DNA of 64,000 nt from Variovorax sp. N23 (GCF_025486315.1 NZ_JAOOPY010000011.1:62001-126000), one strand, 5' to 3'; counted from the first letter of the stretch, positions 1 to 8,637 are shown. Notes: generated by a model from the sequence alone, not told the origin. Numbers and translations are program-made.

Positions 1-800
1 TCGGTGAGCGTCACGCGCGCGATCTTGCCGTCAACGCTGTCGAGCACGCTCATGCCGTAGGCGCACAGGAAGCCCAGCAGGAAGTCGCCCCGCGCGAACA
101 GCGGCACGGCCGCGACCGTGAGGATGATCGACAGCACCGTCACGGTGTTGGGGTGGATGCCCCAGCGCGTGCACAGCCGCACCAGCGGCCACACCAGCGG
201 CGGGTAGACCCAGCGCGTGAGCAGGTCGGTCGAGCCCTTGTAGTTGTCCCAGAACATCTGGCGCTCGAGTCGGCGCCGCGTGGCTTGGTCGTTCACCGCG
301 TAGATCCAGTAGGGCAGCGAGCGGCGCAGCTTGTTGACGTAGGCGGGGAAGTCCTGCTCGTCGTAGGGCGCGATGCGGCCGGCGGCCAGCAAGGTGTCGG
401 CCACTTCGCGCAGCGTCTGTGCGCCGGCCGGGATGGCGTCGGTCAGCGTCGGGTCGAGGCGCAGCACGACGGCGCGTTCGGCGCCCTCGCCGCGGGCGGC
501 GACGCAAGGGCCCGCGCCGCGCAGCAGCACACCGATCAGCCTCGGGTCGACCGCGTTGCCGCCGTCGATGGCGACCAGCGCGCCGCCGGCCAGCGCCTGG
601 CGCAGGCGCGTGCCCAGCGGGGCGGTGTCGACGTCGGTCTTCGCGGCGGGCCAGGCGGTGCGCCCGGCGTCGATGCCGGACAGGACGACCTGCGTCCCGG
701 CGTCGAGGTGCTTCACGCTGCGGCGCAGGCGCTCGACCGGCGGGATGCCGTAGAGAGGTTCGGCGCGGGTGGCGCCGGTGGTGTCGATCCAGAGATTCAT
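1..800 (-). CDS. CDP-alcohol phosphatidyltransferase with N-terminal extension (3' end outside window)
   Basis: This is an integral-membrane enzyme class that transfers a phospho-alkyl group from a CDP-activated lipid or polyol to an alcohol. The gene starts at the ATG whose complement is at 798-800, and 266 codons are visible before the window edge. Residues 1-165 are a soluble region I cannot name. A segment with YKGSTDLLTRW (residues 188-198) follows, then membrane helices, then the first half of the family signature: D254, D257-G258, A261-R262. The remaining G and D residues lie beyond the edge. The protein has the same layout as the gene at 4555, so the two are paralogues. Its start overlaps the end of the LptG-like gene, suggesting one minus-strand operon. 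The substrate cannot be told from sequence. The N-terminal part may descend from a sugar/polyol-phosphate nucleotidyltransferase, as in bifunctional IPCT/DIPPS enzymes, but this is a guess. Confidence 0.8.
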   Translation of the reverse strand, partial: MNLWIDTTGATRAEPLYGIPPVERLRRSVKHLDAGTQVVLSGIDAGRTAWPAAKTDVDTAPLGTRLRQALAGGALVAIDGGNAVDPRLIGVLLRGAGPCVAARGEGAERAVVLRLDPTLTDAIPAGAQTLREVADTLLAAGRIAPYDEQDFPAYVNKLRRSLPYWIYAVNDQATRRRLERQMFWDNYKGSTDLLTRWVYPPLVWPLVRLCTRWGIHPNTVTVLSIILTVAAVPLFARGDFLLGFLCAYGMSVLDSVDGKIARVTLT

Positions 801-1864
801 AGGCGTTCGGAGGCTCGCAGTTGCAGGAGGCCGATCGCGGCGAACAGCACCGGCGCGGCGAGAGCGATGACCAGGGGCGGCCAGCGGGCGGCGAGCCCCA
901 GGGCCGCGACGATCCCGTCGCAGAGAAGAAAGCCCAGGCCGAGGATCAGCGCCATCGCCATTCTCGACGCACCGCCGGTGCCGCGCGGCAGCGACACCGC
1001 CGTCGGCAGCGCCAGCAGCAGCATGACGAAGATCGCTAGCGGCGCGGCGTACGAACGGTACAGCACGCTCTGGTAGTAGCGATGGGGCTGGGTGCCGGTG
1101 CGGGTGCCGGCGATCACCTCGGCCAGCATGGCGGTCGAGAGGTTCGGCCGCGCGACGTCGAGCCGCAGCACGTCCTCGGGCCGCAGGTTGGTGTCCCAGG
1201 CGCGCTCGGCGACCTGGATGCGCTCGACGCGCCTGTCCCCGTAGACGAACTCGTCGACGCCCTGGAGCCGCCAGGCCTTGCCGTCCCACCGCGCCTCGGT
1301 GGCGGTGAGGCGGCTCTTGAGCAGGCCCTGGTCGTCGCGGACATACAGCCGCACGTCGATCAGCCGGCGGCCATCGGGGCTGGTGCTTTCCATCGACACC
1401 GTGCCGCCGGAGGTGTGCGCCCATCGCTTGGTCGGCGTGTCGTCGGCCGGCGCGCTGGCGCTCCACCATTCCTTCAGGCCGTTCTCGGCGGGCGGCAGCA
1501 CGCGGTCGGACAGCACGAACTGGGCGACGGCCAACACCGCGGCCAGCGGCATCAGGTAGCCGAGCAGCCGCATCATGCTCAGGCCCGCCGTGCGCATGGT
1601 GGCGATCTCCAGGTTGCGCGCCATCGTGGCCAGCGCCATCAGCGTGCCGAGCAGCACCGCGGGCGGCAAGGCCATCACCAACTCGGCCGGCAGGCGCAGC
1701 AGGCCGTAGTAGACGATGCCGAGGAAGCCCTGGTCGCGCTTGAGCACGTCGGTGGTGACGTCGAGCAGCTCGAGCACCTGCATCAGCGCCGTGATGACCA
1801 GCAGCAGCACGAGGATCTGCGTGCCGACGCGGCGCCGCAGGTACGAGGCCATCGCGCGGTTCAT
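797..1864 (-). CDS. LptG/LptF (YjgP/YjgQ) family permease, LptG-like
   Basis: This is a predicted inner-membrane permease of the family whose classical members form the LptB2FG lipopolysaccharide extractor. The 355-residue protein has three N-terminal hydrophobic helices (about 15-35, 60-80, 100-120), a periplasmic beta-rich domain, and three C-terminal helices, which is the standard LptF/G fold. The start is the ATG complementary to 1862-1864, giving MNRAMASYLRRRVGTQ. It overlaps the stop of the upstream LptF-like gene by 4 bp and its own stop overlaps the phosphatidyltransferase start. No aminopeptidase (pepA), the usual neighbour of housekeeping lptF in proteobacteria, is present. The setting among lipid-synthesis genes suggests a specialised paralogue, but it could also be the housekeeping copy. 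Confidence 0.82.
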   Translation of the reverse strand: MNRAMASYLRRRVGTQILVLLLVITALMQVLELLDVTTDVLKRDQGFLGIVYYGLLRLPAELVMALPPAVLLGTLMALATMARNLEIATMRTAGLSMMRLLGYLMPLAAVLAVAQFVLSDRVLPPAENGLKEWWSASAPADDTPTKRWAHTSGGTVSMESTSPDGRRLIDVRLYVRDDQGLLKSRLTATEARWDGKAWRLQGVDEFVYGDRRVERIQVAERAWDTNLRPEDVLRLDVARPNLSTAMLAEVIAGTRTGTQPHRYYQSVLYRSYAAPLAIFVMLLLALPTAVSLPRGTGGASRMAMALILGLGFLLCDGIVAALGLAARWPPLVIALAAPVLFAAIGLLQLRASERL

Positions 1865-3051
1865 GGCGCCGCCTTCGCCAAGTTGTTCAGGCGCCGCGGC
1901 TTGAAGCGTTCGATCAGGCGCTCGAGCACGCCGACGGTGCGCGACACCGGGTTGTCGCCGGGCCAGGCGAGGCTGCCGCGGAAGATCCACAGGCTCAGCA
2001 GCGCGAACAGCAGGAAGGGCGTCCACACCGCCAGCGCGGCCGGCAGGCGGCCGCTCTCGGCCAGGCTCTTGCCGAACTGGAGCGTGTGGTTGAGCAGCAG
2101 CAAGGCCAGCGACGCGAAGACCACGCCCGGCGTGCGCCGGCCGCGCTTGGACGCCATGCCCAGCGGCAGCGCCAGCAGCGGCAGCAGGGGCGGCAGCAGT
2201 GCGCGGGCCAGCCGGCTGTGGAATTCGGCCGCCGAGGCGGGGTCGCAGGCCGTGCACATCGCCTGCCAGAGTTCGGGCAGCGTGCGTTCGCTGGCCGATT
2301 CGCCGCGATCGCGGTAGGGCGCGCGTGTCGGCGAAAAATCTTCCACGAAGCCGTCGACGAAGCGGGTGGTGGAGATCGCACCGTCGCCCGTCTGCCGCAC
2401 CCGCATGCCGTCCTCCAGCTTGAGGCGCAGCTTGCGGGTGTCCGGGTTGCTCTCGAGCTGGCCGCGCACGGCCGTCGTGATTTCCTCGATGCCGCCCTGG
2501 CGTCGTTCCATGAAGACGCCGGTGAAGCGACGGCCGCTGTCTTCGACCCGGTCGGCGCTGAAGCTGAAGCCGTGGGCGATGTCGATGAAGCGGTTCTCCT
2601 CGATCTTCGCGTCCCAGTTGGTCTGCAGCACCGCGTCCATCTTCACGTGGTAGTCGTAGCGCGCCAGCGGCTGCAGCCGCCCGAAGAGATAGAGGTTGAA
2701 CACGCTCAGCAGCAGCGCGAGAACGAAGTAGGGCGTCGCGATGCGCGCGATCGAGCGACCGGTGGCGAGCATCGCGTCGAGCTCGCTGTCGTCGCCCATG
2801 CGCGCTGCGGCCATGAAGATCGCGGCGGTGAACGCCACCGGCAGCGCCAGCCCCAGGTAGTGCGGCACCAGGTCGGCCGCCAGGAACAGCACGCTGGCGA
2901 TCGATGCGCCGGTGGAGGCCGCGATGTCGAACAGCCGCAGCAGCCGCTGCAGCATCGTCGCCAGCAGCATGGTCGCCAGCGCCGTGAGCAGCGGCACGGC
3001 GAACAGGCGCACCGCGTAGCGGTCGAGCCGATCGAACGAGAGAAAACGCAA
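1861..3051 (-). CDS. LptF/LptG (YjgP/YjgQ) family permease, LptF-like
   Basis: This is the partner permease of the downstream LptG-like gene, 396 residues with the same 3 + 3 helix layout around a periplasmic domain. There is no ATG at the N-terminus of the conserved region. I chose TTG at 3049-3051 because GAGG lies 8 bases upstream and because the protein then begins MRFLSFDRLDRYAVRLF just before helix 1. It is slightly longer than a typical LptF (about 365) through a basic C-terminal tail. The gene lies 22 bp after the HIT gene and overlaps the next gene by 4 bp. In LPS export the two subunits form a heterodimer with the ATPase LptB. No LptB is encoded here, so the pair would have to borrow one. 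Confidence 0.78.
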   Translation of the reverse strand: MRFLSFDRLDRYAVRLFAVPLLTALATMLLATMLQRLLRLFDIAASTGASIASVLFLAADLVPHYLGLALPVAFTAAIFMAAARMGDDSELDAMLATGRSIARIATPYFVLALLLSVFNLYLFGRLQPLARYDYHVKMDAVLQTNWDAKIEENRFIDIAHGFSFSADRVEDSGRRFTGVFMERRQGGIEEITTAVRGQLESNPDTRKLRLKLEDGMRVRQTGDGAISTTRFVDGFVEDFSPTRAPYRDRGESASERTLPELWQAMCTACDPASAAEFHSRLARALLPPLLPLLALPLGMASKRGRRTPGVVFASLALLLLNHTLQFGKSLAESGRLPAALAVWTPFLLFALLSLWIFRGSLAWPGDNPVSRTVGVLERLIERFKPRRLNNLAKAAP

Positions 3052-3073
3052 AGGACGATGCCTCGGAGAGCGA

Positions 3074-3517
3074 TCAGGCAGCGGTGCGCTGCAGGGCCTC
3101 GCGCAGGGCCGCGCCGAGGCGGGCAGTCGTCGTGGCGTCGAGCGTGACGGCCGCCTCCAGCGCCGGCGGGCCGGGCCAGCCGGCGTCGGGGAAGGCCACG
3201 CCGTCGAAGCTGCGCGAACCGTCGTAGCGCGGGATGACATGGAAGTGCACGTCGGGGTCGACCATCATCAGCATGAGGTAGTTGATCCGCTCGTAGCCCA
3301 CCACATCGTGCAGCGCGGCCTCGATGCGGCGGACCATGCCCTGCATCTCGGCGAAGGCTTTCGCGCTCACGTCGGCGAAGGCCTGGACCGGCTCGCGGCA
3401 CACCAGCACCAGCGCGCCCAGCGTGGGCTGCTTCGGGCGCAGCAGCAGCGTCCAGCAGTCCGTCTGCGCGAGGCGTGTGGCGGGATCGCCGAATTTCGTT
3501 TCAGTGGCATTGGCCAT
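3074..3517 (-). CDS. HIT-family protein
   Basis: This is a 147-residue member of the histidine-triad superfamily of nucleotide hydrolases and transferases. The motif around residues 89-96 reads DVHFHVIPR. The second and third histidines (H91, H93) are kept, while the first position of the triad is Asp89. The start ATG (complement of 3515-3517) gives MANATETKFGDPATR; longer starts only add low-complexity sequence. It is the first or second gene of the minus-strand lipid set, 61 bp after the phosphoesterase gene. HIT enzymes often hydrolyse dinucleoside polyphosphates or NMP-lysine; a link to CDP-activated lipids is only suggested by position. Confidence 0.75.
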   Translation of the reverse strand: MANATETKFGDPATRLAQTDCWTLLLRPKQPTLGALVLVCREPVQAFADVSAKAFAEMQGMVRRIEAALHDVVGYERINYLMLMMVDPDVHFHVIPRYDGSRSFDGVAFPDAGWPGPPALEAAVTLDATTTARLGAALREALQRTAA

Positions 3518-3578
3518 CGCAGTCGTCCAGGGTCGTGTTTGCTTGTGCTCAGCGGGCGACATTCTCGCCTGAGTCGCT

Positions 3579-4472
3579 TCAGCGAGCGCGCGGCAGGGCC
3601 AGCGCATAGGCGCCGTCCGGGACGAAGGCCTCGGCCTCGCTCGACCAGCGGCGCACCTCGACCTTCACCTGCGGGCCGTTGGCGCCGTCCATCAGCCTCA
3701 GCCGGTGCCAGAGCGCGCCCTGGTCCTTCGGATTCGGCACGGCCGACGACGAGGGCACGCACAGGCACGGGATCGGCAGCGTCGGCCCCGCCACCACGTC
3801 CATGCGGGCGTCGCGCGCGTGGCCGTGCAGCACCAACTCGGCGCCAGCACGCCGCAGCACCGCGCGCAGCGCCGGGGCATCGGCCAGGGCCTTGCGCCAG
3901 CCGATCGCGCCCACGGCCGGCGGGTGATGCAGCATGACGATGCGGGTCCGGCCGGCTTTGCCTTCAGCAATCAGCAACTGTTCGAGGCGTGCGAGCTGCG
4001 CGTCGCCGAGCCGGCCGCGAGCCAGCAGCGGCGCGGTCGGCAGCGCCGAGTTCAGCCCGATCAGTGCGATGCCATCGCGGTGATGCACGAAGGGCCAGCC
4101 GTCGTCCGCGCGGGTCCAGCCCTGCCAGAGCCCCAGGCCCTGCGCGTGCGGCACAGGCACCAGCGCGTCGTGGTTGCCCGGCACGAGGCTGATGCGCTCC
4201 GGCGGCGCCAGCGCCGTGAGCCAGCGCGCCGCCTGCTCGAATTCGCCGGGCAGCGAGAAGTTGGTGATGTCGCCGGTGACCAGGATGTGGTCGACCGCGT
4301 GGGTGCGCAGGTCCTGCGCGAGCGCGTCGAGGATGTCGGTGCGGTGCAGGGCCCGCCGCCGCTGCCAGGACCAGGCGCTGAGCTGGCGCTTCGACAGGCG
4401 CTGCCGCGGCGATAGCACGGGCTCGAAGGGGAGGTGCAGGTCCGACACGTGGGCCAAGGTCAATCCGCTCAT
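3579..4472 (-). CDS. Calcineurin-like metallophosphoesterase
   Basis: This 297-residue cytoplasmic protein has the ordered metal motifs of the family: D11-x-H13, G67-D68, G99-N-H-D102, a later HHPP and a C-terminal HGHARD. It therefore probably binds two metals and hydrolyses a phosphomono- or diester. The substrate is not readable from sequence. The ATG at the complement of 4470-4472 fits the family N-terminus. It heads the minus-strand lipid-gene set and is divergent, by 82 bp, from the second CDP-alcohol phosphatidyltransferase. This placement makes removal of a phosphate from a phosphatidylglycerophosphate-like or CDP-lipid intermediate an attractive but unproven role. Confidence 0.85.
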   Translation of the reverse strand: MSGLTLAHVSDLHLPFEPVLSPRQRLSKRQLSAWSWQRRRALHRTDILDALAQDLRTHAVDHILVTGDITNFSLPGEFEQAARWLTALAPPERISLVPGNHDALVPVPHAQGLGLWQGWTRADDGWPFVHHRDGIALIGLNSALPTAPLLARGRLGDAQLARLEQLLIAEGKAGRTRIVMLHHPPAVGAIGWRKALADAPALRAVLRRAGAELVLHGHARDARMDVVAGPTLPIPCLCVPSSSAVPNPKDQGALWHRLRLMDGANGPQVKVEVRRWSSEAEAFVPDGAYALALPRAR

Positions 4473-4554
4473 CGATAATCGCCCGCTGCTTCTTTTCTAG
4501 ACACTTCGCTTCGATCATGCCAAAACTCCATACCCCGCGCGCCGGGCTGTCTTC

Positions 4555-5694
4555 ATGAGCGCCAATACGGCGCCCACCCAGCGCGTTGCGGGGATCGTCG
4601 TTGGCCAATCGCCCTTGCGTGTCTGGGGGCTCACGTCGGAGGCGCGCTTGCAGCGCCAGTTCGCGCGCGCCGGCATGGCGGCCACGCCCGCCGATGCGGA
4701 CCGCGTCGTGCTGCTGCGGGCCGACTGGGTGTTCGACGAGGCGCTGGTGCGCGGCCTCGCGGGTGCGGCGGACGACGTCGCCCTGCGTGTCGGCGAGGGC
4801 GAGGGCGATGGCGAGGTGGTCGCACTGTCGGTCGCGGCCGCGCATGCCGCCGAAGCCGCCACGCGGCTGGCCGAGCGGCAGGCGCTGGCTGGTGCGCGCA
4901 GCGTCTCGCCCGCGCAGATCGCCGACGGCTACAACGACAAGCTGCGCAAGCGCGAGCCGCCCTACCTGCTGCCGCTGACCGCAGAAAGCATGGACGCCAT
5001 CGAATGGCGCACCTTCCGCGGCGCCTACAAGGGCGTGACCGACCTGGTCACGCTCTACGCCTGGCCGCGGCCGGCGCGCTATGTCACGCGGCTGTGCGCC
5101 GAAGCCGGCATCACGCCGAACCAGGTGACCTCGCTCAGCCTGGTGCTGGTGCTGGCCGCCATGTGGCTGTTCTGGACCGGGCACTACGGCTGGGGACTGG
5201 CGGCCGCCTGGGGCATGACCTTCCTCGACACGGTGGACGGCAAGCTGGCGCGCGTCACGCTCAATTCGTCGCGCTTCGGCGACTTCTTCGACCACTCTAT
5301 CGACCTCGTCCATCCACCGTTCTGGTGGTGGGCCTGGATCGTCGGGCTGTCCGCCGTCGGCCTGCCGCTGACGCATGCCGCGCTGGCGCTCACGGCGATC
5401 GTCGCGGGCTATGTGCTGCAGCGTCTGGAAGAAGGCCTCTTCATCGCCTGCTTCGGCATCGAGATGCACGTGTGGGAGCGCTTCGACAGCCGCTTCCGGC
5501 TCATCACCGCGCGCCGCAACCCGAACCTGCTGCTGCTGACGGCGTCGCTGCCTTTCGGCCGGCCGGACCTGGGCATCCTCGCCGTGGCGATCTGGACCGT
5601 CGCCTGCCTGGCCGTGCATGCCGTGCGGCTGCTGCAGGCCGCCGTGGCGCGCCGGCGCGGTCCGCTGCGCTCTTGGCTCTCCGCCCCGACGTGA
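4555..5694 (+). CDS. CDP-alcohol phosphatidyltransferase with N-terminal extension
   Basis: This 379-residue membrane enzyme carries the complete family signature: D225, D228-G229, A232-R233, G242, D246 and D250, with canonical spacing. Residues 1-125 are a soluble region of unknown fold rich in Ala and Arg. Residues 150-170 (RTFRGAYKGVTDLVTLY) match the same region of the paralogue at 1-800. Several helices follow. It is the first gene of the plus-strand set and its stop overlaps the GTG start of the Tam41-like gene, so a CDP-lipid synthase and a CDP-lipid user are probably co-translated. The acceptor alcohol is unknown; the family makes phosphatidylglycerophosphate, phosphatidylserine, phosphatidylinositol, cardiolipin and di-myo-inositol phosphate. 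Confidence 0.87.
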   Translation: MSANTAPTQRVAGIVVGQSPLRVWGLTSEARLQRQFARAGMAATPADADRVVLLRADWVFDEALVRGLAGAADDVALRVGEGEGDGEVVALSVAAAHAAEAATRLAERQALAGARSVSPAQIADGYNDKLRKREPPYLLPLTAESMDAIEWRTFRGAYKGVTDLVTLYAWPRPARYVTRLCAEAGITPNQVTSLSLVLVLAAMWLFWTGHYGWGLAAAWGMTFLDTVDGKLARVTLNSSRFGDFFDHSIDLVHPPFWWWAWIVGLSAVGLPLTHAALALTAIVAGYVLQRLEEGLFIACFGIEMHVWERFDSRFRLITARRNPNLLLLTASLPFGRPDLGILAVAIWTVACLAVHAVRLLQAAVARRRGPLRSWLSAPT

Positions 5695-6623
5695 GCGACG
5701 AACTGCGCGCGCTGATCGACGACGAGCTGCGGCGCGCGGTGCCGCCCGCCGTCGTCACGCTGGCCGAGCGGCTGGCCGCGCGCGCGCAGGGCGGCGCGGC
5801 CGCCGTGCTGTTCTACGGCTCGGCCCTGCGGGACAGCGCGCTCGACGGCGTGCTCGACTTCTACGTGCTGGTCGACCGCGCCCGCGACTGGCCGGGGCCG
5901 TGGCTCGCGACCTGCGCCAACCGCCTGCTGCCGCCCAACGTCGGCTACCTGGAAGAAACCGTCGACGGCCGCAGCCTGCGCGCCAAGTACGCCGTGATGA
6001 CGGTCGCGCAGTTCCGGCGGGCGATGTCGGTGCAGCGCCTCGACACGACGCTGTGGGCGCGCTTCTCGCAGCCGTGCGCCTGCATCCATGCGCGCAGCGA
6101 GGCCGACCGGCTCACCATGCGCGACGCGGTGTGCGATGCCGTCGTGGCTGCCGCGCACTGGGCGGCCATGCTGGGGCCGCTGCGCGCGGCCCCGATCGCC
6201 TACTGGCGCGCCCTGTATGCGCGCACCTACGCGGCCGAGCTGCGGGTCGAGCGCAGCAGCCGCGGCGCCGACCTGCTGGCGCACGACGGGCCGCGCTACG
6301 CGCGCCTGCTGCCGCTCGCGTGGGAGGAGGGCGGGCTCGCCTTCACCACGGCACTCGACGAAGTCGCGCCCGTGCTGGCGCCGGACGCACGCGCCATCGC
6401 CGAGTGCCGCTGGCGCGTGCGTCGGCGGCTGGGCCCCCTGCTGAACCTGCTGCGGCTGCTGAAGGCGGCCCTGACCTTCGACAACGCCACCGACTACGTC
6501 GCGTGGAAGGTCGAGCGCCACAGCGGCTACCGGATCGAACCGACGCCGTTCCAGCGGCGGCACCCGCTGTTGGCGGCCCCGGGCATCTACTGGCGGTTGC
6601 GACGACTCGGCGTGCTGCGCTGA
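5691..6623 (+). CDS. Tam41/Mmp37-like nucleotidyltransferase, candidate CDP-diacylglycerol synthase
   Basis: The 310-residue soluble protein resembles mitochondrial Tam41, which makes CDP-diacylglycerol from phosphatidic acid and CTP on the inner face of a membrane. Seen directly: a nucleotidyltransferase start YGS (42-44), LDGVLDFYVLVD (51-62) with acidic D52 and D56, a Trp/Asn stretch, PPNVGYLE (81-88), then LRAKYAVMT (96-104) followed by an arginine-rich segment ending SQPCACI. This order matches the Tam41 family. The GTG start overlaps the previous stop (GTGA). Next to two CDP-alcohol phosphatidyltransferases, supplying their CDP-lipid substrate is the natural job. The alternative is another CTP-dependent nucleotidyltransferase of the same fold. 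Bacterial members are much less studied than CdsA. Confidence 0.72.
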   Translation: MSDELRALIDDELRRAVPPAVVTLAERLAARAQGGAAAVLFYGSALRDSALDGVLDFYVLVDRARDWPGPWLATCANRLLPPNVGYLEETVDGRSLRAKYAVMTVAQFRRAMSVQRLDTTLWARFSQPCACIHARSEADRLTMRDAVCDAVVAAAHWAAMLGPLRAAPIAYWRALYARTYAAELRVERSSRGADLLAHDGPRYARLLPLAWEEGGLAFTTALDEVAPVLAPDARAIAECRWRVRRRLGPLLNLLRLLKAALTFDNATDYVAWKVERHSGYRIEPTPFQRRHPLLAAPGIYWRLRRLGVLR

Positions 6624-6652
6624 GAATGGGTGGATCTCCACCGCCCTTGCCC

Positions 6653-7426
6653 ATGTCCCTTCTTCCCTCGAATTTCTCCCGGCGTCGGATCGCGCTGTGC
6701 GCGGCGGTCCTGCTGGCATCCGTCGCGGCATCCGCCGCCGAACCGGGCGCTGCGCCGCCGGCCGGCGATGCCGACGCCCAGGTCTACCCCACCCGCATCG
6801 CGCGTTCCTTCACCGTGCTCTACCAGATGCAGCGCGGCGGCATCCGCGGCAGCGGCGAGTTCGCGTGGAAGCGCACCGGTGACGCCTACGAGGCGCATCT
6901 CAAGGGCACGGTCGCCGGCCTGGCGCTGATCAACTGGGCCAGCCGGGGCGGCTTCGACGCCGCGGGCGTGGCGCCCGAGCGCTATGTCGAGAAGCGCCTG
7001 ACCAAGTCCGCCCGCGAGGCCACCTTCGTGCGGAGCGAATCGAGGATCGATTTCTCGGGTTCCGCGCCCGACATCCCGCTGGTGCCGGGCGCACAGGACC
7101 GCGTGAGCTGGCTGGTGCAGTTGCAGGCCATCCTGGCGGCGGACCCGGCCAAGGCGAAGACCGGCGGGCGGATCGTGATGCCGGTGGTGGGCGTGCGCGG
7201 CCGTGCCGAAACCTGGATCTTCGAAGCCACGGGCGCCGAGAGCATCAGGACCCCGGCGGGTACCCTGCGGACCCAGAAGCTGACACGCGCCCTGCGCAAG
7301 CCCGACGACACCCGGGCGGAGGTCTGGGTCGAGCCGGCGCGGCAGTTCCTGCCGGTGCGCATCCGCCTCACGCTGCCGCCCTTCGACGCGCCGCTCGACA
7401 TGACGCTGGCCGACGTCAGCGGCTGA
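6653..7426 (+). CDS. DUF3108 exported protein
   Basis: This 257-residue protein has a Sec-type signal peptide: an RRR n-region at 10-12 and a hydrophobic stretch ending ASAAEP near residue 31. The rest has the beta-rich pattern and a conserved TPAGTLRTQKLTR segment typical of DUF3108, a periplasmic family of unknown function. I chose ATG 6653 because it directly precedes the signal peptide; an in-frame ATG at 6626 is possible. It follows the Tam41-like gene by 29 bp on the same strand, so it is probably in the same operon. The location suggests a periplasmic lipid- or glycan-binding role, which is inference only. Confidence 0.75.
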   Translation: MSLLPSNFSRRRIALCAAVLLASVAASAAEPGAAPPAGDADAQVYPTRIARSFTVLYQMQRGGIRGSGEFAWKRTGDAYEAHLKGTVAGLALINWASRGGFDAAGVAPERYVEKRLTKSAREATFVRSESRIDFSGSAPDIPLVPGAQDRVSWLVQLQAILAADPAKAKTGGRIVMPVVGVRGRAETWIFEATGAESIRTPAGTLRTQKLTRALRKPDDTRAEVWVEPARQFLPVRIRLTLPPFDAPLDMTLADVSG

Positions 7427-7521
7427 CCGGCTTCCTCCGGGACGCGGGGAACTGGAGCCCCGGTCGGGGGCTTGCCGCAACCGGTATGCTTGCGCCCCCT
7501 CCCGATTCCTTCCGCAGAGCC

Positions 7522-8637
7522 GTGACTGCCACTTCCATCCCCCTCGACCGGGCTCCCGCCGCCTCCGCGGCTGCACGAAATTTCGCATGGCGGGGACAGG
7601 CGCGCACGTTGATCGACGAGCTGTTCGAGCGCTCGCCGGCCATCTACTGGACCGACTTCCTGCTGAGCACCGGCATCGGCTGGGCGCTGACGGCCGTCTA
7701 TTTCACCGCCGAGCCCTGGAGCGCGGTGCAGATCGCGTCCTTCATCGTCGCGAGCCTGCTGTTCTTCCGCTCGGGCACCTTCATCCACGAGATCATCCAC
7801 ATGCCGAACCAGCAGATGGTGTGGTTCAAGCGGGCGTGGAACCTGGCGCTGGGCATCCCGTTCCTGATGCCGTGGATCCTGTACAGCAACCACATCGAGC
7901 ACCACAACCACCGCCGCTTCGGCACCCCGTCGGACGGCGAATACCTGCCGCTCGGTTCGTCGCCGGTGAAGGAAACCCTCAAGTACCTGGCGCAGGCGCC
8001 GCTGCTGCCGCTGTTCATGCTGGTGCGCTTCGGCGTGCTGGGGCCGCTGTCGTGGCTGCACGGCGGACTGCGCCACTGGGTGCTGACGCGCGCATCGGCG
8101 GCGGTGTCGAACCCGTACTACAGCGAGCGCTTCCCCAAGCGCTTCGAGAAGCACCTGAAGATCGTCGAGGCGCTGTGCTTTCTCTACATCGCGGCGCTGG
8201 CCGTGCTGGTGTGGCGCGACGTCATCAGCTTCAAGCACGTGGCCATGGGCTACCTGCTGCTGGCCTTCACGCTGGGGCTGAACTGGGTGCGCAACCTGGC
8301 CGCGCACCGCTACGTCAACGACGGCACGCCGATGGACCTGGCGGGCCAGGTGGAGGAATCCATCAACATCACCGGCCAGACCTGGCTGACCATCGCCTTC
8401 TTCCCGGTGGGCCTGCGCTACCACGCGCTGCACCATCTCTTCCCCGCGCTGCCGTACCACAACATGGACGAGGCGCATCGCCGCCTGATGGCGAACCTGC
8501 CGGCCGATGCGTCGTACCGCCTCACCAACCGCGACAGCTTCTTCGCCGCCGTGCGCGAACTCTGGCAGTCGGCCCGGCAGACGCCGAACGAGCAGTCGGC
8601 GATGCGCGCGTGGCTGCCGCGGTCCGACCGATCTTGA
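7522..8637 (+). CDS. Membrane fatty-acid desaturase
   Basis: This 371-residue membrane di-iron enzyme has the three histidine boxes: HEIIH (89-93), HIEHHNH (124-130) and HALHH (301-305). The helix pairs of the family lie between them. It should introduce a double bond or hydroxyl into an acyl or other lipid chain. GTG 7522 is used as the start because it opens the sequence just before the conserved region; ATG 7486 is an in-frame alternative adding 12 residues. A 95-bp gap separates it from the DUF3108 gene, so it may have its own promoter. The box III spacing is that of acyl-lipid desaturases acting on membrane lipids, consistent with the cluster. Regioselectivity cannot be predicted. Confidence 0.85.
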   Translation: MTATSIPLDRAPAASAAARNFAWRGQARTLIDELFERSPAIYWTDFLLSTGIGWALTAVYFTAEPWSAVQIASFIVASLLFFRSGTFIHEIIHMPNQQMVWFKRAWNLALGIPFLMPWILYSNHIEHHNHRRFGTPSDGEYLPLGSSPVKETLKYLAQAPLLPLFMLVRFGVLGPLSWLHGGLRHWVLTRASAAVSNPYYSERFPKRFEKHLKIVEALCFLYIAALAVLVWRDVISFKHVAMGYLLLAFTLGLNWVRNLAAHRYVNDGTPMDLAGQVEESINITGQTWLTIAFFPVGLRYHALHHLFPALPYHNMDEAHRRLMANLPADASYRLTNRDSFFAAVRELWQSARQTPNEQSAMRAWLPRSDRS

